Notes under the pieces: model-generated
Told to the model about the DNA's origin: nothing
Database searches by the model: none
The model's input: only the letters and a program-made list of their open reading frames with translations
Assembly: GCA_016840125.1 (NCBI GenBank)
Contig: JAEOSY010000174.1
Span: 1 to 64,000, forward strand
Origin: Candidatus Helarchaeota archaeon
GTDB lineage: Archaea > Asgardarchaeota > Lokiarchaeia > Helarchaeales > HEL-GB-A
DNA: 64,000 bases
Direction: 5' to 3'
Made by a program: the position numbers and the translations under genes
Shown: positions 36,498-45,281 of the stretch, one piece after another
Numbering within the stretch: the first letter of the stretch is position 1
How the letters are laid out: each line of letters starts with the position of its first letter

Positions 36498-36728
36498 GTT
36501 TTTAACCTGAATGTTTTTTTCTTAAAGCATTAAAATCATAATGAATTAATACTATAGAATAAATTATAAATAAAATTCTAAATATAATATTTTGGAACAA
36601 AAGGGTCTGAATTACTCCATTCAAAATTCTTTTTGAAAAATGAGCTTCAGACATGACGTGGCTTGAAAAATGAGCCATCTTAAGAGAGTTTCAAAATTAT
36701 CAAATTAAGAAATGAACAAGGAGTTAAA

Positions 36729-37583
36729 TTGAAAATGAATGCACCAGCGATTGAGCTCTATGATGTGGTAGATGATGGCGAACTTAATCAGCTACAGATT
36801 ACGGGACCTATAAAGGATATGTTGAATCCTGAAATGGTCGTGCTTCTAGTCGACGAAGCTACCAGGATGATTTATTTGTGGAAGGGGTCCAATGCAAGAG
36901 TAAGAAAGAAATTTATCGCAGCACGGGTTTCACAAGATGTCCGAGGGCAAAAGGGATTAAATTTTAAAGTAGACAGTATTGATCAAGGAGATGAACCAGC
37001 TAAATTCATCCAAATTATAGGTGGCCCAGTTGCAGCTGCCGCTGCTGCACCTCAAGCGGCCCCCGCTGGGGGAATGGCTCCAGCACCCACGCCAGGTATG
37101 CCGTCTCAACAATTTCAACCGCAACCCACCATTCAACCTCAACAATTTCAAGCTGCTCCAACTATCCAAACCCAACCAGCTCCAGTTATTCAAGCACAAC
37201 CAACCATTCAGGCACAGCCTGCAGCAGTTGGGGCTCCAGGTCAAGTCCAAGTGCCGCCCAATATTGAAGAAGGAGTAAAAGCGATCATATATGAGATTGA
37301 AAAGCGACTCCCACCTCCACCTTACAAGCGAGAGCTAGTTTTTATTGGACCTTACGCTTTTAGTATTGCTGAAACGAAGAAAAGTGCTTTTGGGCAAGAA
37401 CAAGTGGAGCGTCGTTGGGAATTAGCCTCCCCACCTGAGGGGCAATTTATTGCTACGGGGTATACACCTCGCGCCATTATACAAGGCGGAAAAGTTCTTG
37501 CAGTTGAATTAATGAAAGGTGGAGAAGGCGGCGCATCTCCAGATACGCAAATACAAGTTTTTAAAATAAAATATCAAAAATAA
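36729..37583 (+). CDS. Gelsolin-domain protein with Gln/Pro linker and C-terminal domain
   Basis: This 284-residue protein opens with one gelsolin-like domain (about 7-100), containing LVDEATRMIYLWKGSNARVRKKF. A Pro/Gln/Ala-rich disordered linker (about 100-175) and a C-terminal domain of about 105 residues follow. AAGGAG is five bases before TTG 36729 and eleven before ATG 36735. The organism may use it to bind actin homologs, as shown for other Asgard gelsolins; that role is inference. Confidence 0.8.
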   Translation: MKMNAPAIELYDVVDDGELNQLQITGPIKDMLNPEMVVLLVDEATRMIYLWKGSNARVRKKFIAARVSQDVRGQKGLNFKVDSIDQGDEPAKFIQIIGGPVAAAAAAPQAAPAGGMAPAPTPGMPSQQFQPQPTIQPQQFQAAPTIQTQPAPVIQAQPTIQAQPAAVGAPGQVQVPPNIEEGVKAIIYEIEKRLPPPPYKRELVFIGPYAFSIAETKKSAFGQEQVERRWELASPPEGQFIATGYTPRAIIQGGKVLAVELMKGGEGGASPDTQIQVFKIKYQK

Positions 37584-37639
37584 TCCATTTTTTTTAAATT
37601 TCATTAATTTATTTTTATTAGCATGCGAGAGGAAGCTAC

Positions 37640-38098
37640 ATGGTGAAATTACAAAAGGATAATGACCTGTATGATCTCCCAGATGACCTACTATATGCAC
37701 CATTTGTTGAAAATGTTGGTCACGTTTGGGCGAAATTGGATGATGATACGGTAAAAGTTGGTATTACGGACTATGGGCAAAAAAAATTGAAAGAAATTGT
37801 TTTTGTTGATCTCCCAAAACCTGGCAAGAGTGTTGAAAAATTAACATTCGATGGTGATACCCCAAAGAGCGAGCCAGTTGGAGCGATTGAATCTCAAAAA
37901 ACTAGTATAGAATTTTTCTCACCGATTTCAGGCAGTATTGAGGAAATTAACGATGAAGTCGAAGATAACCCAGGATTAATCAATCAGGATCCTTACGATG
38001 ATGGATGGATATTACTAATAAAACCATCAAATCTAGACCAAGAAAAAGAACTGTTGTGGTCTGCAGAAAAATACGCTCAAGAGCTTAAAAAACTCTAG
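37640..38098 (+). CDS. gcvH: Glycine cleavage H-like lipoyl protein
   Basis: This 152-residue GcvH family protein carries VGITDYGQKKLKEIVFVDLP. ESQKTSIEFFSPISG follows, with Lys87 as the likely lipoyl site. YDDGWILLIKPS near the end is also typical. It could carry lipoamide for glycine cleavage or have an alternative archaeal role. No other Gcv genes are nearby; it converges with the HdrD-like gene. Confidence 0.88.
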   Translation: MVKLQKDNDLYDLPDDLLYAPFVENVGHVWAKLDDDTVKVGITDYGQKKLKEIVFVDLPKPGKSVEKLTFDGDTPKSEPVGAIESQKTSIEFFSPISGSIEEINDEVEDNPGLINQDPYDDGWILLIKPSNLDQEKELLWSAEKYAQELKKL

Positions 38099-38114
38099 AA
38101 TCCACGTCGATTCT

Positions 38115-39266
38115 TTAACCAATTACGGAATCCAGAATTTCAGTGACATCTATCATTTTCAAATTTGATTTTACCGCCTTGATAGCGTCTGTGAGATTCC
38201 GATGACAGAATGGACATGAACTAACTAGATAATTTGACTTCGTTTCTTCCGCCTCTTTAATCCGTGCAGATGCGATATCTATGGCCCAATCCTTAAACCC
38301 GGACTTAACACCCCCACCGGCACCACAACACCATGCATTTTCGCGATTTCGGTCCATTTCATTAAGGTTCAAACCCGGGATCGCCTTCAATAATTCGCGT
38401 GGTGCATCATAGACACCCACATGCCGTCCCATGTGACATGGATCATGATATGTGACGGTGTGAGGAAATTCTTTTGTGATTTTTAATTTTCCATCTTTTA
38501 GAAGACTATAGAGATACTCAGTCACGTGTAAAATTTCAATTCCTAGGTCTTGATCTATATGCTTAGTATAGTCTTCCTTGAATGTGCGAAAACAACCGGC
38601 ACATGAGAAAACAATCTTTTTAGCGCCTACTTTTTTAGCTAAATCTAAGTTATGCTTTATAACGGGCTCGGCAGCCTCGGTTTGCCCTGTTCTGAGCAGT
38701 GGGGAAGTGCAACACCATTCGTCAGGACTTACTGTGAAATCTGCTTTAACTTTTTTCAAAAGTGAGAATGTGGCTCTCGCAATTTCCTTTTGGCGATATG
38801 AAGAGGTACATCCAACATAGAATAGGATTTCTGCCTTTTCAGGAAGTTCTGCATCCCCTAACCAGTCTAAACGATTTTTGTGGGGCTCATTATAAGGATT
38901 ACATTCGTGTTCAATACCTTCAGCAAATAATTTCTGAATAGGCAGAGGACCAGCACCCGCTTTGACGGCTTCCGCTCGTAATTCTTCCATGATATCCAAT
39001 AAATGTGTGCTGATATCTTGTTGACACTGGACAGAACAGTTTCCACATAGAGGACATGCATAAAGAGCGTTGATAATGGAATCGCTCCATTCTAATTCTC
39101 CATTTTTAATCGCATTTGCCATCCAAACGCGTCCTGAGGCCCAGAAGGTTTCAAACCAAAATTTTTCCCCTGATGGACAACTTGGATTGTAATTTTTATA
39201 GAGATACTTACACGCAGAGCAACGTGCACATTGATGAACCCATTTCTCGACAGCAGATAATCCCAT
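38115..39266 (-). CDS. HdrD/GlpC-like (Fe-S) protein with CCG domains
   Basis: This 383-residue protein has two N-terminal cluster motifs: Cys13, 16, 19 and 30, and CPLCGNCSVQC. Two CCG-type modules follow (CCTSPLL and SCAGC, then DPCHMGRHVG and CCGAGGG), as in heterodisulfide reductase HdrD and related oxidoreductases. It would pass electrons between ferredoxin, thiols or flavins. The partner is not seen here. Confidence 0.85.
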   Translation of the reverse strand: MGLSAVEKWVHQCARCSACKYLYKNYNPSCPSGEKFWFETFWASGRVWMANAIKNGELEWSDSIINALYACPLCGNCSVQCQQDISTHLLDIMEELRAEAVKAGAGPLPIQKLFAEGIEHECNPYNEPHKNRLDWLGDAELPEKAEILFYVGCTSSYRQKEIARATFSLLKKVKADFTVSPDEWCCTSPLLRTGQTEAAEPVIKHNLDLAKKVGAKKIVFSCAGCFRTFKEDYTKHIDQDLGIEILHVTEYLYSLLKDGKLKITKEFPHTVTYHDPCHMGRHVGVYDAPRELLKAIPGLNLNEMDRNRENAWCCGAGGGVKSGFKDWAIDIASARIKEAEETKSNYLVSSCPFCHRNLTDAIKAVKSNLKMIDVTEILDSVIG

Positions 39267-39323
39267 AAAATCACATCTCTATTCACATCTGTGAGCATTT
39301 ATTTAAAGTTGTCCATTAACTGG

Positions 39324-39452
39324 CTATAAGAAGGAAATAAATAAATCAGGGATACCATTTACACATCCTAATTTTTCGAATGTTTCGAGTATCTCTAGCC
39401 GTATCCCGTACCTGATGGACCCAAGAAGCTTCTGGATTGACTTTTCATCCAT
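39324..39452 (-). CDS. Small coupled protein downstream of the coiled-coil gene
   Basis: This 42-residue frame has its ATG at 39452, directly adjoining the stop of the preceding gene (TAAATG). This suggests translational coupling. The peptide begins MDEKSIQKLLGSIRYGIRLEIL and is amphipathic with one Cys. No homolog is recognised. It fills an otherwise unexplained gap before the HdrD-like gene. Confidence 0.45.
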   Translation of the reverse strand: MDEKSIQKLLGSIRYGIRLEILETFEKLGCVNGIPDLFISFL

Positions 39453-40547
39453 TTAATCCACTTTCACATCAAACTTTTTCACGAGTAATTGCGCATCTAT
39501 TCTAGGTGTGGCGGAGACGATAATTTCTGATTTCTTTCCAGCGGTGTCCTGAAATTTTACTGAAAATGAAGTACCTTTCCCATTTAACCAAACCCATTTT
39601 AAAAGGTCAGAGATGTTTGTGAAAAAATTTAACTGAGACTTCTCAACTTTTGTTTCTTCGTTCCGAACAAGTAAGGATAGTGGCTTATATGATTCAATAA
39701 CAAAAGGGCCCGTCTTAGGATAGTCCTCACTTGATTTATCCAAAGTTGTTAAGGATTTTTTATTAATTATAGTTACTTCTGAAGGATCTACCATTCCCTC
39801 TATCTCTGCTTTCTTTTTTGATTCCCAGGGATTATTGTGGAGCGCATTTTCAACTAGCTTTATGTAGAAAGATTCTTTTCTGAATCTTTGAAAGAGTTTA
39901 TGAATTTGATCATAAAACTGAAAATGTTTCGACTCGTAAATGTAGAGATACAGAACTGAAAGGAGATATCCTACTGCTTCAGGGTATTTTTCTTTATTTT
40001 CATTTATTTGAGCAAAAATTTGATTGAATCCTTCCTCGAAACCTGATAGGTCAGAATAGTTTTTAAATTGTGTAACAGTTTCGCCATCAAAAACAGCGGG
40101 TAATTCGAGATAACTCAAAGGATTTAGTTTTTGTTTAATCTTAATGGAAAGTGTTTCCGCTTCTCCCGATAATGTGATTAACTCTTTCTCTTGTAAATCT
40201 GCTAAAGCGAGGGTAATGATACTCTCATCGATATTAGTGAGGCTCTTGAGTTTCTCCATAGAGCACTCTTCTAGATTGTTGATGATATATAATATTTGGT
40301 ACTTCGGACTTTTCTCTAGAAATTGAGACACTTCTTTTAATTCCGTTTCCAATTTCGTTATTTTAGTATCTACTTCACCCTTAACATCGGCGACGATTCG
40401 CTCGAGCTTCTTAAAATAAATCGTCGCATGCGATTCTTCAGATTCCTTTGCGACCTTTTGCATTTCTTTTGGCTCCTCTGCGACCTTTTGTGGTTCTTCG
40501 GGTTTCCTTGCGACCTTTTGCGATTTTTTGCTCTTCTTTGTAGGTAT
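39453..40547 (-). CDS. Coiled-coil/winged-helix-like protein with possible ATA start
   Basis: This 364-residue protein has a charged N-terminus with QKVA repeats, then a coiled-coil (about 45-80) and a winged-helix-like segment (about 80-130). A mixed C-terminal domain follows. ATG 40463 has GAGGAG nine bases upstream. However, the frame continues up to ATA 40547, just after a stop, with GGTGGAG upstream. The repeat CAAAAGGTCGCA crosses the ATG, supporting the longer form. The family is not recognised. Confidence 0.6.
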   Translation of the reverse strand: MPTKKSKKSQKVARKPEEPQKVAEEPKEMQKVAKESEESHATIYFKKLERIVADVKGEVDTKITKLETELKEVSQFLEKSPKYQILYIINNLEECSMEKLKSLTNIDESIITLALADLQEKELITLSGEAETLSIKIKQKLNPLSYLELPAVFDGETVTQFKNYSDLSGFEEGFNQIFAQINENKEKYPEAVGYLLSVLYLYIYESKHFQFYDQIHKLFQRFRKESFYIKLVENALHNNPWESKKKAEIEGMVDPSEVTIINKKSLTTLDKSSEDYPKTGPFVIESYKPLSLLVRNEETKVEKSQLNFFTNISDLLKWVWLNGKGTSFSVKFQDTAGKKSEIIVSATPRIDAQLLVKKFDVKVD

Positions 40548-40623
40548 CTAATCTCCACCAATCACTCAATAACGATTATTTATAAAATAAAGAATATAAG
40601 TTATTAGTTTTAGTGAATTAATA

Positions 40624-41031
40624 ATGGAAATTTCGGAAATTAGAGTAAAAACTTCTAAACGTGAGGAATTAATTGATATTACAGACAGGATCACTCAAAT
40701 TTTAGAAAAATCGGATGTTCAAAATGGAGTTTGCCGGGTTTTTGTTCCCCACACTACTGCAGGAATTACCATAAACGAAAATGCTGATAGAAATGTGAAA
40801 ATTGATTTCATTAATATTCTCAAAAAGATATTCCCTCAATCTCGAGAATATCTTCATGCGGAGGGAAATTCAGACGCCCATGTAAAAGCGAGTCTTGTTG
40901 GATTTTCTCAAATAATACTGATCCAAAACAAGAAATTCATTTTAGGAACATGGCAGGGACTCATGTTCTGTGAATTTGATGGTCCGAGGACACGGAAAGT
41001 GATTGTAGCGCTCGAAAGTGCATCCTCATAA
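40624..41031 (+). CDS. YjbQ/UPF0047 family protein
   Basis: This 135-residue protein carries the family signatures VPHTTAGITINENAD, HAEGNSDAHVKASL and ILGTWQGLMFCEFDGPR. Relatives have been linked to thiamine phosphate synthase-like activity; the physiological reaction is not certain. It begins 76 bp from the opposite-strand coiled-coil gene. Confidence 0.9.
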   Translation: MEISEIRVKTSKREELIDITDRITQILEKSDVQNGVCRVFVPHTTAGITINENADRNVKIDFINILKKIFPQSREYLHAEGNSDAHVKASLVGFSQIILIQNKKFILGTWQGLMFCEFDGPRTRKVIVALESASS

Positions 41032-41035
41032 GCTG

Positions 41036-41311
41036 TCATTCAAAAATTTCTGAAGCGGGAATAGGTTTATGACATTGAGGACATCCAGATTTATGTCCGT
41101 AGGCGACTCGCCAGTGAAGAAGGAGACCACATTGACAGCGGTAAAATTCTTCTTTGGGTTGTCTATTCAATTTCCTTAAGCGTTCTTGTTCTCGTTCTTT
41201 TTCGCGTATTTGACTTTTTTCTTCTCGTGAGGCCTCTAATACTTTTTCTTTTCGCTGTAACGCCTTTTCTTTGCGATCTTCCGCTTTAAATAATTTCCGT
41301 TGACGTACCAT
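41036..41311 (-). CDS. Basic coiled-coil/zinc-ribbon small protein
   Basis: This 91-residue protein has a strongly charged helical N-terminus (Lys/Arg/Glu-rich, residues 1-55). A C-terminal ribbon follows, with CQC and CPQC cysteine pairs. It may bind nucleic acid. It lies 10 bp downstream of the nucleotidyltransferase gene. The family is not recognised. Confidence 0.65.
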   Translation of the reverse strand: MVRQRKLFKAEDRKEKALQRKEKVLEASREEKSQIREKEREQERLRKLNRQPKEEFYRCQCGLLLHWRVAYGHKSGCPQCHKPIPASEIFE

Positions 41312-41321
41312 ATGTTATCCC

Positions 41322-42305
41322 TTATGAAATTGAGTAAATTGACTTGAAAAAAATTGCGTTTTCAATTTTACTATCTGTGGGAATATTAGAGGAGGGACAA
41401 ATTATCGCGTTTTGAACCGTTACATTTGCTCCAATATAGGAGTTATCGCCTATTGAGACATTAGGACCGAGGGTGCAGTTATTTTCAATCTGGCAATTAT
41501 TTCCAAGCAAAATTGGTGCTTTAATTGAAATTTTTTCGAATTTATTAATCCCCGAAGGTAGTTCTGAATGTTTTGATAGGTGTAACTGATTTAATAAGTA
41601 CTTATTAGCATCTAAAACATCTTGAATTGTATCTATTTCAGACCAATATTGGCTCCCAATCTTGTATGCAGAAATTTTATGACCTTCGCGTAGATAGAAC
41701 TCTAAGGCATCAATTACCTTTGTTTTTTGAGACTTTATGCCTTGTTTGATGTAAGGAGAAAGATCGGTACGACATGATAACAAGGGAAGAAGAGGTCGTT
41801 CTTCGCTTTTTTCACTAGTAAGATTCGAATTGATTCCTAATACCTGGGAGTTCAAATTATCTTTCGAAATATGAATTGTTGCTTTTTGTGGAGTAATTTC
41901 ACTGGGTTGAAATGCGATCGCGAGCGCAGCATCTTCAGTATCTTTGAGGAAATCTGCTATTAAAGTGGGCTCTATTAGAAGATTAGCCGGAACTAGTAAG
42001 AAAGAATTATTCTGGATTTCATCCATACAAGCAGAGAAAGTATGAATTGGTCCCTTTTCAAAATCCCGAGCTTCTTTTACGAGGATGGAGAGTTTTTTTC
42101 CAGGGAGGTGATACAAAAATGACGCGAGTTGATCTTTTAGGTAACCAACAGCAACAATAAAATCCTTAATACCACTTTGAAATAAAGCTCCTATTACGTA
42201 CTGGATTAATGGTTTATTTGCTACCGGGATTAAAGGTTTAGGAAGATGATTCGTTAATTTACCCATGCGTTCCCCGTATCCTGCCGCCAGAATTAGTGCT
42301 CTCAT
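41322..42305 (-). CDS. NDP-sugar nucleotidyltransferase with left-handed beta-helix
   Basis: This 327-residue protein begins MRALILAAGYGERMGKLT, followed by PKPLIPVANKPLIQYVI, the signature of sugar-phosphate nucleotidyltransferases. The C-terminal ~60 residues have hexapeptide repeats (GNNCQIENNCTLGPNVSIGD), as in GlmU-like enzymes. It makes an NDP-sugar; which one is not clear. Confidence 0.85.
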   Translation of the reverse strand: MRALILAAGYGERMGKLTNHLPKPLIPVANKPLIQYVIGALFQSGIKDFIVAVGYLKDQLASFLYHLPGKKLSILVKEARDFEKGPIHTFSACMDEIQNNSFLLVPANLLIEPTLIADFLKDTEDAALAIAFQPSEITPQKATIHISKDNLNSQVLGINSNLTSEKSEERPLLPLLSCRTDLSPYIKQGIKSQKTKVIDALEFYLREGHKISAYKIGSQYWSEIDTIQDVLDANKYLLNQLHLSKHSELPSGINKFEKISIKAPILLGNNCQIENNCTLGPNVSIGDNSYIGANVTVQNAIICPSSNIPTDSKIENAIFFKSIYSIS

Positions 42306-42387
42306 CCTTATAGCCTATTTATTCCAGTTAATGATAATAATTCTATTCCAAGAACATTAAAAGTTTCGTAGGTTAAATGATAATTGT

Positions 42388-43008
42388 ATGGTGGAATTAC
42401 TTAAAGTCAATCCGAAAAATCCAGATCCAGAAGTGATCCGAAAAGCTCGAAGGTTGATTACCGAGGGGAAATTAGTAATCTTTCCAACGGATACCGTATA
42501 TGGATTAGCAGCTGATCCCTTCAACAGAAAAGCTGTAATGAATTTATTAAAAGCAAAACAAAGAGACCCTAACAAGGGGCTACCGGTACTCGTTGCTAAT
42601 TCGGATATGGCTGGAGAATTAGTTCAATTTTCACCAATGGCAATATCTATAGCATCCAAATTTTGGCCAGGCGCATTAACCCTGGTCTTACCTGTAAAAA
42701 AAGAGATTTCAGAACTTGTTACGGGAAATCGTAATTCTCTAGGGATTCGTGTTCCAAATTCTATAGTTGCGAAGCAGCTTGCGGAAAATCCTATTATTGG
42801 AACCAGTGCAAACATATCTGGACAAGATTCTCCAATTACAGCAGAAGATGCTGTTGAGCAACTTGGTGCATCTGTTGATCTGGTATTGGATTGTGGTCCA
42901 GCAAGAGAAGGACTGCCATCTACGATTATAGATCTTACTGAAAGAACGCCAAAGTTAATACGAGAAGGGCCTATTACGTTCGGAAAATTGAAACCCTTTC
43001 TATTCTAA
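42388..43008 (+). CDS. L-threonylcarbamoyladenylate synthase (Sua5/YrdC)
   Basis: This 206-residue enzyme makes threonylcarbamoyl-AMP for tRNA t6A. FPTDTVYGLAADPFNRKA, KGLPVLV, GNRNSLGIRVPN, GTSANISG and a C-terminal STIIDLTE/LIREGP match Sua5/YrdC. It works upstream of KEOPS, whose Cgi121 subunit is 7 kb away. It overlaps the convergent Nnr gene by 9 bp. Confidence 0.93.
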   Translation: MVELLKVNPKNPDPEVIRKARRLITEGKLVIFPTDTVYGLAADPFNRKAVMNLLKAKQRDPNKGLPVLVANSDMAGELVQFSPMAISIASKFWPGALTLVLPVKKEISELVTGNRNSLGIRVPNSIVAKQLAENPIIGTSANISGQDSPITAEDAVEQLGASVDLVLDCGPAREGLPSTIIDLTERTPKLIREGPITFGKLKPFLF

Positions 43009-44520
43009 ATACATTGCTTTAGGAATGAAATCTATTAAATCCGAAGCGATTATATGTGGGCCATAAAATTTTTCTTCTGCATATTCCCCTGCGAGCCCGT
43101 TAATGAAAGCACCAGCATTGGCAGCTCTAAATGGAGCATAATTTTGTCCTAAAAGGGACCCAACTATTCCTGAAAGTACATCACCAGTGCCCCCAACGGT
43201 CATAGCGGGTGTTCCCGTGCGATTAATTTTTGCAGATACCCCATCTGAAATAAAATCTTCTTTCCCTTTTACCAGCAATGTTACTCCCAGTTCTTTAGCG
43301 GAAGTTTGAACGGTCTGGAGGCGCTCATGTGAATCTTTAATTGAAGATAGATCGATTCCCGTTAGGATCTTGTATTCCCCAAAATGGGGCGTAATGACAG
43401 CCGGGGTTCCAGCTAGTACTGTTTTATTCTGTGCCATTGCTTTAATAGCATCAGCATCAACCAGTACAGGAGTTTTCAGAGAGTTTATTTTCTCTAGAAT
43501 AGTTAAAATGACCTCTAGAGTTTCTGGATCTAAACCTAATCCGGGGCCAATAATCACACCGGATGTCCATTTCAGAAGGTTTTCAAGAGGAGCTAGTACA
43601 TTTTTCGTTAAGATTTCACCTGGAAGATCTCGAACAATTAAATCGGGTGAATAATTTCTAATGTTACCTGAAACGCTTGAGGGAGCTGCAATATTTACTA
43701 GATCTGCACCGGTCCTAAGTGCTGCCAAGCCAGCTAAGGCGGGGGCGCCGGAATAGTATTTTCCGCCACCTCCACCAATCACGAGAATTTTTCCAAAATC
43801 CCCCTTATGACTGGCAGGGGGACGTCTTTTAGTGACGATCCTTAGATCTCCAGGACCCACAACATATTCTGCCTCTGGTGGAATCCCAATATCAACGGGA
43901 ATGATTTCTCCAGTGTAATCCTTATTCTTTACTAACCCTTGTTTTATTTTATGAAACGTTATCGTAATATCTGCTTTTACAGCTATGTCTAAGACTTCAC
44001 CTGTATCTGGGTTCATCCCAGAAGGAACATCCACCGCAAACTTCAAGCCAGTTAATTCATTGATAACTTTAATGGCAGTAGCGACTGGCTCACGGATTTT
44101 TCCACGTATCCCAGTCCCCAAAAGTGCATCTATTATTATGTCAGGATTTTTACTGGGTAGATCCTTAAGATCCTTTTTTTGTTGGATAATGGATATATTA
44201 TCAGTAAAATCCGGTTTTTGAAGGGATTTCCAATTAGTTTTTGAAATATCAGTACGGATTTTGCTTTCGTCTCCTAAAAGAAGAAGCTTAACCTCTTTAC
44301 AGAGTCCATAGATATGTCGGGCAAATACAAAGGCATCCCCGCCATTATTCCCAGTACCGGCAAAGATTAAAATGGATTTATCCTTGATTTTGCCCTTTGA
44401 TTGAACGATTTTGGCTAATCCTTTACCTGCATTTTCCATCAAAAGACTAGTAGGTACACCAAACTGACTTGAGTTTTCATCTATAATTATCATATCTTCC
44501 GAAGATATTAATTGCGTCAA
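43000..44520 (-). CDS. nnr: Bifunctional NAD(P)H-hydrate epimerase/dehydratase
   Basis: This 506-residue protein has an N-terminal YjeF_N epimerase domain (ENAGKGLAKIV, GTGNNGGDAFVFARH, DALLGTG). The C-terminal kinase-like dehydratase domain has GGGGGKYYSGAP, GLGLDPE and GGTGDVLSGIVGSLL. Together they repair hydrated NAD(P)H. Its 3-prime end overlaps sua5. Confidence 0.93.
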   Translation of the reverse strand: MTQLISSEDMIIIDENSSQFGVPTSLLMENAGKGLAKIVQSKGKIKDKSILIFAGTGNNGGDAFVFARHIYGLCKEVKLLLLGDESKIRTDISKTNWKSLQKPDFTDNISIIQQKKDLKDLPSKNPDIIIDALLGTGIRGKIREPVATAIKVINELTGLKFAVDVPSGMNPDTGEVLDIAVKADITITFHKIKQGLVKNKDYTGEIIPVDIGIPPEAEYVVGPGDLRIVTKRRPPASHKGDFGKILVIGGGGGKYYSGAPALAGLAALRTGADLVNIAAPSSVSGNIRNYSPDLIVRDLPGEILTKNVLAPLENLLKWTSGVIIGPGLGLDPETLEVILTILEKINSLKTPVLVDADAIKAMAQNKTVLAGTPAVITPHFGEYKILTGIDLSSIKDSHERLQTVQTSAKELGVTLLVKGKEDFISDGVSAKINRTGTPAMTVGGTGDVLSGIVGSLLGQNYAPFRAANAGAFINGLAGEYAEEKFYGPHIIASDLIDFIPKAMYLE

Positions 44521-44571
44521 GAAAAACCCTCCTAAAAAAGAAAAAAAAGGAATTTTATATTCTAAAATATT

Positions 44572-44880
44572 CTATTCTTCGATCTTAAAGAGCAGGTTTA
44601 AGATAAATCGCTGTCCCTTCCTAATAAACATTGAAAAAATAATTATTCCAATGACGACACCAACTATGAGACCGCCTATAATGAGGATTTGCATTTCCCA
44701 ACCTAGAGCCGCAAACCAGCCTGAAAGACTCGAACCAGATGGTGCAACAAAAATTTCAAGAGCTGTCCATGCACTTCCTACTATCACTACTACCACTGAA
44801 ATTATGATACCCCAGCTAATGACTCGCGCAATTAATTTTTCTGCATTTGTCCATTCCTTTTCTGTATCCATTAATTTCAC
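44572..44880 (-). CDS. Small two-TM protein, second of pair
   Basis: This 102-residue protein has two hydrophobic segments (about 16-42 and 61-88) with a glycine/serine loop. The start lies 4 bp after the stop of the related gene at 44884. The pair follows the giant surface gene in the same orientation, suggesting an operon. Function is unknown. Confidence 0.7.
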   Translation of the reverse strand: MKLMDTEKEWTNAEKLIARVISWGIIISVVVVIVGSAWTALEIFVAPSGSSLSGWFAALGWEMQILIIGGLIVGVVIGIIIFSMFIRKGQRFILNLLFKIEE

Positions 44881-44883
44881 TCC

Positions 44884-45195
44884 CTAGATATGCTTCATTA
44901 AATAATTTCGACCTCTCTTCCAAATATATATACATAAAGTTAAGACAAAGAAGAATTCAATTGCTACAACACCAGCTATTAAAACACGCACGCCGTAGAT
45001 CATTTCCTCAGGCACGGCTAACGTTTCCGGTGCCCAGAACCAAGTCCATTTGTTCTCACCTGGAAGGTAATTTATGAGTATTATATTTACAGCGAAGATT
45101 ATTATTAGAACTCCAATAATGATCCCTAATGTCAAAATTGTCGCCATATTTTTTTTCACGGGTTTGACTGTTTCTTGTCCGTCCATGATTACCAC
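44884..45195 (-). CDS. Small two-TM protein, first of pair
   Basis: This 103-residue protein has hydrophobic segments at about 20-46 and 69-91. A cytoplasmic basic end follows. A tight 4-bp junction links it to the gene at 44572. It sits 86 bp downstream of the 2444-residue surface gene and may be a membrane partner. Function is unknown. Confidence 0.7.
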   Translation of the reverse strand: MVIMDGQETVKPVKKNMATILTLGIIIGVLIIIFAVNIILINYLPGENKWTWFWAPETLAVPEEMIYGVRVLIAGVVAIEFFFVLTLCIYIWKRGRNYLMKHI

Positions 45196-45281
45196 CTTAT
45201 CATAGAAATATAACTGCTTGAATTTATTTTTTATTCCTGAAATAAAAATTCATCTTTAAAATGAAAAAAAATGAAAAAAAA

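Noticed and set aside
39301..39452. Possible tRNA or RNA gene before the HdrD-like gene
   Set aside because: No cloverleaf or T-loop is visible, and a short coupled reading frame explains the stretch better.
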